DNA of 15,249 nt from Roseburia sp. Its GTDB lineage: Bacteria; Bacillota; Clostridia; Lachnospirales; Lachnospiraceae. A program made the translations under genes and the position numbers. This document shows, piece after piece, positions 5,788 through 11,808 of this stretch. Location: NCBI GenBank assembly GCA_017621905.1, contig JAGASC010000197.1:1-15249 (forward strand), in the 5' to 3' direction. Within the stretch, counting starts at the first letter, position 1; every line of letters starts with the position of its first letter. Under the pieces are notes generated by a model. That model worked only from the letters and a program-made list of their open reading frames with translations. It did not search any database and had not been told where the DNA came from.

Positions 5788-6397
5788 CCGAAAAGGGACC
5801 AGGTCCCATACCACCATCGGAATTCTTGGCTGCACGCCGGGCTGCGGCGTCACGCATTTAGCCATCGCCCTGGGCAGCTACTGCAGTTCCAAATCAAGGA
5901 AAAGCACCGCTTTTCTCGAGTTTCATACCAGAAACGAAATCTCCGGGCTGCTGCCGGAAAACCGGCTCGCAGAATTCGAAGAAAATTCTTCGCAGCGCCC
6001 TCATTTCAAACTCCAGGGAATGGATTATTACCCCTGTGTAAAAAGCAATGAAATACCGGCACTGATGAACCGGAGATACGACTACCTTATTTTGGATATG
6101 GGAAGCCTTGGCGAAGCTGACCTTTCAGAATTTCTGCGCTGTGACCGCAAGCTGGTTCTGGGAAGTCTCGCCCCATGGAAAGCGGAAAGCTACCAGACAT
6201 TTTTTCACAGCTTCCAATCCATTTCTAACCTTGGGGAAGGTTTTACATTTTTAACGCAAACGGGAAACACAAAAGACGTTCGGGAGTTTTCAAAAACGAA
6301 TCACATTTCCGTGCGAAGCGTCCCTTTCATCCAGAACCCGTTTCGCATTGAAAAACAGCTCTTTCTTTTTTTGGATGAGCTCCTGACAGAACGTTGA
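5774..6397 (+). CDS. TadZ/MinD-like P-loop protein, ATT start
   Basis: Cytoplasmic protein of 207 aa in the same ATPase-like family as the kinase's C-terminal domain. It opens with TTIGILGCTPGCGVTHLAIALG (P-loop near residues 19-28, TH in place of the usual Lys-Thr), followed by STAFLEFH and a Walker-B-like DYLILDMGSLGEAD. The frame has no ATG near this domain. The nearest GTG (5711) has no ribosome site, and an ATG at 5609 lies deep in the kinase gene. ATT at 5774 has a full AAAGGAGG (5758-5765) exactly 8 nt upstream, so I start there; it overlaps the kinase stop by 14 nt. The pair is surely cotranscribed. The partner is presumably the kinase. Function is unknown. Confidence 0.78.
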   Translation: MFGFDRKGTRSHTTIGILGCTPGCGVTHLAIALGSYCSSKSRKSTAFLEFHTRNEISGLLPENRLAEFEENSSQRPHFKLQGMDYYPCVKSNEIPALMNRRYDYLILDMGSLGEADLSEFLRCDRKLVLGSLAPWKAESYQTFFHSFQSISNLGEGFTFLTQTGNTKDVREFSKTNHISVRSVPFIQNPFRIEKQLFLFLDELLTER

Positions 6398-6558
6398 TTC
6401 GTTCTGTTGCACCATCATCCGCCGGGGATCGGATGAAATATCGCAGTTCCTTTTGCAGCACAGTGCAAATAATCTCGATATAATATATCACAATTTGCAG
6501 CCAGCGAATTCCTTTTGGTATTTTAAATAGGGGGATGTCAAAATTGGAGACCAACAAT
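6398..6558. other. Intergenic spacer with a weak hairpin
   Basis: It contains TCATCCG/CGGATGA (about 6415-6438) with no T-run, and a TATAAT near 6478-6483 that lacks a well-placed -35. The following small gene may share the upstream transcript or use this weak promoter. Nothing else is visible. Confidence 0.35.
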
Positions 6559-6759
6559 ATGCAAAGACTCTATCTCGAGCTTACGTCCCTGGAAGACAGG
6601 GGCATCACAATCTGGCTGGACGGATATCCCAGTAATTCCAAAAGCGTAACCAGCCAGCTTTGTGTGGACGAGGACAACTCGTATATGAGAGACTACGTTT
6701 TCAGTGAGGGGGTGTTGACGGAGCTTCACTTTGATAACATTAAAAAGAAGCAGAACTAA
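6559..6759 (+). CDS. Small protein of unknown function
   Basis: Not recognised as a named family. It is 66 aa, soluble and acidic, with motifs TIWLDGYPSNS, CVDEDNSYMRDYV and a C-terminal LTELHFDNIKK; the middle part looks structured rather than random. The frame allows an ATG at 6535, but that one has GGGGG directly adjoining it, whereas the ATG at 6559 has GGAG nine bases upstream and begins at MQRLYLEL. It lies 161 nt after the TadZ-like gene and points the same way. It could belong with the kinase pair, but this is only positional. Confidence 0.6.
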   Translation: MQRLYLELTSLEDRGITIWLDGYPSNSKSVTSQLCVDEDNSYMRDYVFSEGVLTELHFDNIKKKQN

Positions 6760-7030
6760 TCTGCAATCGTAACCAAATCAATCAGAACGACCGAGTCCCT
6801 CAATGCCCGGTCATATGGTGATATACAGTTGAACATATAAATTGATAAAAAGAGCAGAGACGCTGTCGCAGAATTGACATTATTTCGATTTTGTGGCAGC
6901 CTCTTTGCGTCTAAAAATAGTGTCACGAAAAGATTATGATTTTCTGAAAACTCTTTGAATTTAGCTGCGCTTATGCTACAATAGGCTAATAAAACACCCA
7001 ATGGAATTTTCCTGTCTGCGATAGGCTTTT
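6760..7030. other. Gene-poor spacer before the GH18 gene
   Basis: About 270 nt with no convincing gene. A short stem GACCG/CGGTC occurs near 6789-6812. The open frame on the minus strand (6756-7001) has no ribosome site and no recognisable features. The promoter of the GH18 gene lies in its last part. Confidence 0.4.
6955..6982 (+). promoter_or_regulatory. Promoter of the GH18 gene
   Basis: TTGAAT (6955-6960), a 16-nt spacer and TACAAT (6977-6982). Transcription would start near 6989, so the 27-bp mini-insertion at 7039-7065 lies in the untranslated leader. Confidence 0.5.
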
Positions 7031-7038
7031 CATAAAAT

Positions 7039-7065
7039 GTAACTATTTGGCACCTTCACGGTTAC
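7039..7065. mobile_element. 27-bp mini-insertion with 8-bp target duplication
   Basis: The 27-bp unit begins GTAACT and ends GGTTAC. It matches the first 27 bases of the 134-bp element (2150-2176) at 22 of 27 positions, including the CACCTTCAC-like centre. It is flanked by CATAAAAT at 7031-7038 and 7066-7073, an exact 8-bp direct repeat. It looks like a solo end, or the smallest form, of the same element family, inserted in the leader about 25 nt before the GH18 gene. Confidence 0.65.
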
Positions 7066-7097
7066 CATAAAATTTCAGAAGAAGAAAGGATTTCACA

Positions 7098-8852
7098 ATG
7101 AAGAAAAAAATCATTCCTGTATTAGCCGCAATTGTCCTTATTATCGTCGTGATTCTTTTTATGCTCCTCGGGAATCTCATTGACAAGTACACGCCCTCCG
7201 AGGAAAGGCAGGATTTGTCTGAATATTATCAGATGACCTCCGGGGACGAAGTTGCCATCATAGTGAATCAGGAAGTTCTTGATGTGTACGGCAAGATGAT
7301 TGACGGGACTGTGTACCTTGATTTTGATACGGTACATGATAAGATCAACGATCGTTTTTATTGGGATTCCAACGAGAACAAGCTGCTGTATACCACAGCC
7401 ACCGATCTTATTTGTGCAGATGCGGAAAGCACCTCTTACTACGTGACCAAAGAATCCCGTTCCTTAAATCACGTTGTTGTAAAAGCGGATGCCGCAACTG
7501 CTTATATCGCCATTGATTTTGTAAAACTGTATTCCGATTTTGATTATCAGGTCTACACAGAGCCCAACCGAGTTGTGCTGACCACTGCCTGGGGAGACTA
7601 TACTGTTGCTTCCGCAAACAAAGATACAGAAATCCGCTACCAGGGCGGTATCAAAAGCCCAATTCTTGCAGACATAGCGAAAGGGACAGAGCTGACTGTA
7701 TTAGAACCGGATGAGACCTGGACAAAGGTTGCCACCGCCGATGGCATTCTTGGATATATCAAATCCAAGAACCTGGGCAGCACCTCCACAAAGACGCTCA
7801 CCAGTGATTACGTAGAAGAAGAATTTACCCACATCAAGCGGGATTTTAAAATCAATATGGGCTGGCATCAGGTGACCAACAACTCCGCCAACAACACCAT
7901 CGGCGATGTGCTGCGGCGTTCCAAGGGCCTTAATGTCATTTCCCCCACCTGGTTCTACCTGAATGACAATTATGGAAATGTATATTCTCTGGCCAGCAGC
8001 GATTATGTAGATTACTGCCACCAGAACGGCGTCGAGGTCTGGGCACTGGTAAGCAACCTGGAAAACCCAGAAGTGGACACAGCAGAAGTCTTAGCTTATA
8101 CCTCCCGGCGTGAAAACCTGATTAACAACCTGATTTCCGCTGCAATTCAGTATAACTTCGACGGTATTAATGTGGATTTCGAATCCTTAGACCCAAATAA
8201 AGTAGGCGAATCCTATATTCAGTTCATTCGGGAGCTATCCTTAAAATGCGCCAACAACGGCCTTGTGCTTTCTGTGGACAACTATGTTCCCACTGATTAC
8301 ACCGCCTTTTATGATCGGGAAGAACAGGCCCTTTATGCAGATTATATTGTAGTAATGGCCTATGACGAGCACTATGCCGGATCAGAAGAGGCCGGCTCTG
8401 TGGCCTCCATCGGCTTTGTACAGGACGGGGTTACCAACACCCAAAAGGAGGTACCCTCTGACCAGATTATTCTGGGCATGCCTTTCTACTCCCGGGTATG
8501 GAGCCTGACGCCAATTACCGATAACGGTACAGCTGCCGACGCATCGGACTCCGAAGATTCCTCTGTGACCTACGAATCCTGTGAGTTAGACAGCTATGCC
8601 ACCAGCATGAAGGAAGTGCAGAACCTGATCCGTGCCAACGGTGCCGAGACCGTCTGGCTGGAAGAAGAGGGGCAGAACTTTGTAGAATACGTCAACAGCG
8701 GCGTCACCTACCGTATCTGGATCGAGGATGCCACATCCCTGGAGAAAAAACTCCAGGTAATGCAGTCTAATGGCCTGGCAGGTGGTGCCTTCTGGAAGCT
8801 GGGTCTGGAGGATTCCGCCGTGTGGGATACGATTATAAAGTATATTAACTAA
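7098..8852 (+). CDS. Membrane-anchored SH3 + glycoside hydrolase family 18 protein
   Basis: A 584-aa cell-wall hydrolase, probably of the spore cortex-lytic/YaaH-like type. An N-terminal membrane anchor or uncleaved signal (about 5-25) is followed by a domain resembling the copper amine oxidase N-terminal domain (about 50-170; here presumably structural), a bacterial SH3 domain (about 184-225, ILADIAKGTELTVLE...GYIKSKNLG), and a GH18 barrel from about 250 to the end. The GH18 signature DGINVDFE is at 355-362, with E362 as the predicted proton donor. YaaH-type enzymes cleave N-acetylglucosaminyl bonds in peptidoglycan; the exact bond here is unproven. The start has AAAGGA seven bases upstream. 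The CwlD gene follows on the same strand, which fits a sporulation or germination role. Confidence 0.88.
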   Translation: MKKKIIPVLAAIVLIIVVILFMLLGNLIDKYTPSEERQDLSEYYQMTSGDEVAIIVNQEVLDVYGKMIDGTVYLDFDTVHDKINDRFYWDSNENKLLYTTATDLICADAESTSYYVTKESRSLNHVVVKADAATAYIAIDFVKLYSDFDYQVYTEPNRVVLTTAWGDYTVASANKDTEIRYQGGIKSPILADIAKGTELTVLEPDETWTKVATADGILGYIKSKNLGSTSTKTLTSDYVEEEFTHIKRDFKINMGWHQVTNNSANNTIGDVLRRSKGLNVISPTWFYLNDNYGNVYSLASSDYVDYCHQNGVEVWALVSNLENPEVDTAEVLAYTSRRENLINNLISAAIQYNFDGINVDFESLDPNKVGESYIQFIRELSLKCANNGLVLSVDNYVPTDYTAFYDREEQALYADYIVVMAYDEHYAGSEEAGSVASIGFVQDGVTNTQKEVPSDQIILGMPFYSRVWSLTPITDNGTAADASDSEDSSVTYESCELDSYATSMKEVQNLIRANGAETVWLEEEGQNFVEYVNSGVTYRIWIEDATSLEKKLQVMQSNGLAGGAFWKLGLEDSAVWDTIIKYIN

Positions 8853-8913
8853 AGCGAAAACCCTAAACCGATTTCAGGAAAAGGATATAAAAAAAGCGGT
8901 CGGAATTCATAAT

Positions 8914-8963
8914 TCCCGGAACTGGAGAATATCTTAGTATGAACCAGTCTCCGGGAGTTTTTT
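8914..8963 (+). terminator. Terminator hairpin that also holds the cwlD ribosome site
   Basis: TCCCGGAACTGG (8914-8925) pairs with 8944-8956 to give a 12-bp stem with one bulged C and an 18-nt loop. It is followed by GTTTTTT (8957-8963) and at once by the cwlD ATG (8964). The only ribosome site for cwlD is GGGAG (8953-8957), which lies in the 3' arm of the stem. The structure would end GH18 transcription and hide the cwlD start when folded. Confidence 0.7.
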
Positions 8964-9659
8964 ATGAAGAAAAAAATAGAACTGGCAATGGGCGTCTGCC
9001 TGATTGTCTCAGCCTTTTTTCTGGCAAGGCAGGGTGCCGTATATGTCCAGAGCACCAAAACCACCGAAAAAGAAATCTGCATCGTGGTGGATGCCGGTCA
9101 CGGTGGCATTGATCCCGGCAAAATAGGTGTCAACGACGCAAAAGAAAAAGATATTAATCTGACCCTCGCCCTACAGTTAAAAAAACTATTGGAGCAGAAA
9201 AATATTAAGGTTGTTCTTACCAGAGACTCCGATGCAGGGTTATACACCGAGGATTGTACAAATAAAAAAGCTGCTGATATGCAGAACCGCTGCCAGATCA
9301 TCACAGACGCCAATCCCGTATTCACCGTCAGCATCCATCAGAACAGCTACACCACGCCAGACATCAAAGGTGCCCAGGTCTTCTACTATGGACAATCGGT
9401 GGGCGGTGAAAAGCTTGCGAAAATATTGCAGAAAAGCCTGATTTCCCGTGTGGATCCTAAAAACAAACGGGAGGCCAAAGCAAATGAGAGCTATTATCTT
9501 TTGAAAAAAACTCCTACACCCACTGTAATCGTGGAATGCGGTTTTTTAAGTAACCCGGAAGAAGCTGCGCTATTGCTTGATACTGACTATCAAAGCAAAC
9601 TGGTTCGTGCCATCTACATGGGCATTGTAGAGTATTTAGAGGAAGAAGATCTCCTCTGA
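8964..9659 (+). CDS. cwlD: N-acetylmuramoyl-L-alanine amidase CwlD
   Basis: A 231-aa Amidase_3 zinc enzyme. In spore formers CwlD strips peptides from muramic acid, the first step toward the muramic-delta-lactam of the spore cortex that germination enzymes recognise. An N-terminal hydrophobic segment (about 6-22) would export or anchor it. Zinc ligands are H46 (DAGHGG), E61 (EKDINL) and H125 (SIHQNS), and the catalytic glutamate is E191 (VECGFLSN). The stretch EAKANESYYLL and the overall length match CwlD rather than larger vegetative amidases. Its ribosome site is inside a terminator-like hairpin; see 8914-8963. Confidence 0.9.
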   Translation: MKKKIELAMGVCLIVSAFFLARQGAVYVQSTKTTEKEICIVVDAGHGGIDPGKIGVNDAKEKDINLTLALQLKKLLEQKNIKVVLTRDSDAGLYTEDCTNKKAADMQNRCQIITDANPVFTVSIHQNSYTTPDIKGAQVFYYGQSVGGEKLAKILQKSLISRVDPKNKREAKANESYYLLKKTPTPTVIVECGFLSNPEEAALLLDTDYQSKLVRAIYMGIVEYLEEEDLL

Positions 9660-9765
9660 TTTCTACTGGTTACTGGCAGCTTCCACTCAGAAAAGATATA
9701 TATTCCATAAAAGATGCGCTCACGTGTAAGCTGGAACCTGCCCTCTGCTTTTCTCTTTCATACAT

Positions 9766-9829
9766 AATCAAGGAGTTGATATCCAAACCACCACCTGGTA
9801 TGTGGTGCCTTTGTATCAACTCCTTGATT
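9766..9829. repeat. Long perfect inverted repeat between convergent cwlD and glgB
   Basis: AATCAAGGAGTTGATA (9766-9781) is the exact reverse complement of 9814-9829. The inner part can continue as CAAA/TTTG and CACCAC/GTGGTG around a CTGGTAT loop, making an almost complete 64-nt hairpin. There is no T-run on either side, so an ordinary terminator is not certain. It lies 107 nt after cwlD and 51 nt after glgB. The remaining flanks (9660-9765 and 9830-9880) show only a weak GGCAG-TTCCA/TGGAA-CTGCC pairing after cwlD. Confidence 0.7.
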
Positions 9830-9880
9830 TCATAAAATCAATATGGAATTTTCCCATGCCTATCAGACAATTGCATCAAA

Positions 9881-11779
9881 CTAGAAGCGGAATACCGCAA
9901 CTCCATAAGCCGGCAACGGATAAGCAAAAGAATATTTTCTTCCGTCACACTCAGAGGTCTGTGCCTTATAGCTCTCCGGGCGAACCTCTCCGCTGCCGCC
10001 AAAGGCCTCATCATCACTGTTTAATATCAGCTTGTAGGTCTTTCTCCTCGGCACCCCCACCCGGTAATCCGGCCGTTCTACCGGCGTAAAATTGCATACG
10101 AACAGCAAATTATTTCTGCCATTCTTGCTCTTTCGAACAAAACTGAAAATACTGCGGTCTGCATCGTCTGCATTAATCCACTCAAAACCACTCCAGCTGC
10201 TGTCCAGTTCATACATACATTTATTTTTGCGATAAATATGAAGCAGTTCTTTCATCCAGTTCTGTACATGCTGATGATCCGGGTTTTCCAGGAGATACCA
10301 ATCCAGCTCCCGCTCCTCGCTCCACTCCTGCAGCTGTGCAAAATCCTGTCCCATAAACAAGAGCTTCTTGCCAGGATGCCCCATCATAAAAGCATACCCC
10401 ACCATCAGATTCCGGAACTTATCTACACCAAGGCCCGGCATCTTATTCAGCATGGAGCACTTCAGGTGAACCACCTCATCGTGGGAAAGCACCAGAATGT
10501 ACTTCTCACTCTCGTTGTAGCTCATAGCAAAGGTCATCTTGTTGTGATTATTTTTACGGAAATATGGGTCCAGCTTCATGTAATCCAAAAAATCATGCAT
10601 CCAGCCCATGTTCCACTTATAGCTGAAATTCAGCCCGCCATCTTCTGCCGCACCGGTTACCATCGGCCATGCAGTGGACTCCTCCGCAATCATGACCGTT
10701 CCCTTGTTTCTTCCCAGTATTAATGTATTGATATGTTTAAAAAATTCAATTGCTTCCAGGTTCTTATTGTCACCATACTGATTTGGTACCCACTGGCCAT
10801 CCTGCTTTCCGTAATCCAGATACAACATGGATGCCACCGCGTCCACACGCAATCCGTCAATGTGATAATGCTCCACCCACATCAGGGCGCTTCCAATCAG
10901 AAAATTCTTGACCTCATTCTTGGCATAGTCAAAAATTTTTGTGCCCCAGTCCGGATGCTCCCCTTTTCGCGGATCTGCGTATTCATATAGGCAGGTGCCG
11001 TCAAACTCCGCCAGCCCATGGGCATCTTTCGGGAAATGTGCCGGGACCCAGTCCAGGATGACGCCAATCTTATTTTTATGACATTCATTAATAAAATATG
11101 CAAAATCTTTCGGCGTTCCGTAGCGTGAGGTGGGCGCATAATAACCTGTCACCTGGTATCCCCAGGAACCGTCAAAGGGGTACTCGGAAATTCCCATCAA
11201 CTCAATGTGGGTGTATCCCATCTCCGTCACATATGGGATCAATGCGTCTGCCAGCTCCCGGTAAGTATAAAATCCTTCATCTTCTCTGCCCGGATGGCGC
11301 ATCCAGGACCCCGGATGCACTTCGTAAATCGCCATCGGCTGTGCATAAGGGTCTTCCACCTCTGCTCTTGCCATCATCCATCTGGTATCCGTCCACTCAA
11401 AATGCGTGGTATCTGCCACAACGGATGCATTTCCCGGCCGCCGCTCGGCAAAGCTTGCATATGGATCAGACTTATAAAGCTTTCTTCCATCCTTCGTCTC
11501 AATCAGGTAGCGATACATTGCTCCCTCTTCCACTCCCGGAATAAAAAGCTCATACATACCCATGCTCTCCGGCTGTAAACGTTCCATCTCATTGGCCCAC
11601 TCATTCCAGTCGTTAAAAGAACCAAGGATCCATACCCTTCTGGCATTCGGCGCCCACAGATCAAAACATACACCCTTGACGCCATCCTGCTCGGTCAAAT
11701 GCGCACCCATTTTTTTATAAATTTCATAATGTGTTGCCTGGCCGAACAGATAACGGTCTAATTCGGTAAAATTCGCCAT
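9881..11779 (-). CDS. glgB: 1,4-alpha-glucan branching enzyme
   Basis: A GH13 enzyme of 632 aa that makes alpha-1,6 branches in glycogen. It has an N-terminal CBM48-type domain (GVCFDLWAPNARRVWILGSFNDW), a catalytic barrel and a C-terminal beta domain. Visible active-site residues are the nucleophile D313 in GLRVDAVA, the acid E366 in MIAEEST and D434 in LSHDEVVH; the EESTAWP and SHDEVVH motifs mark branching enzymes. The frame is open to 11809, but GGGGGAG lies 7 nt before the ATG at 11779, whose MANFTELDRYLF is the natural start. It begins 29 nt after the TPR/AAA gene and is probably cotranscribed with it. No other glg gene is in view. Confidence 0.95.
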   Translation of the reverse strand: MANFTELDRYLFGQATHYEIYKKMGAHLTEQDGVKGVCFDLWAPNARRVWILGSFNDWNEWANEMERLQPESMGMYELFIPGVEEGAMYRYLIETKDGRKLYKSDPYASFAERRPGNASVVADTTHFEWTDTRWMMARAEVEDPYAQPMAIYEVHPGSWMRHPGREDEGFYTYRELADALIPYVTEMGYTHIELMGISEYPFDGSWGYQVTGYYAPTSRYGTPKDFAYFINECHKNKIGVILDWVPAHFPKDAHGLAEFDGTCLYEYADPRKGEHPDWGTKIFDYAKNEVKNFLIGSALMWVEHYHIDGLRVDAVASMLYLDYGKQDGQWVPNQYGDNKNLEAIEFFKHINTLILGRNKGTVMIAEESTAWPMVTGAAEDGGLNFSYKWNMGWMHDFLDYMKLDPYFRKNNHNKMTFAMSYNESEKYILVLSHDEVVHLKCSMLNKMPGLGVDKFRNLMVGYAFMMGHPGKKLLFMGQDFAQLQEWSEERELDWYLLENPDHQHVQNWMKELLHIYRKNKCMYELDSSWSGFEWINADDADRSIFSFVRKSKNGRNNLLFVCNFTPVERPDYRVGVPRRKTYKLILNSDDEAFGGSGEVRPESYKAQTSECDGRKYSFAYPLPAYGVAVFRF

Positions 11780-11808
11780 GCCACTTCTCCCCCTCATACT
11801 TAAACTCA

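Noticed and set aside
6756..7001. Minus-strand frame of 81 codons in the spacer before the GH18 gene
   Set aside because: No ribosome site, no recognisable motif, and it overlaps the predicted GH18 promoter.
9661..9765. IS66-like end at the GGTTACTGG after cwlD
   Set aside because: No matching opposite arm and no flanking 8-bp repeat could be found.
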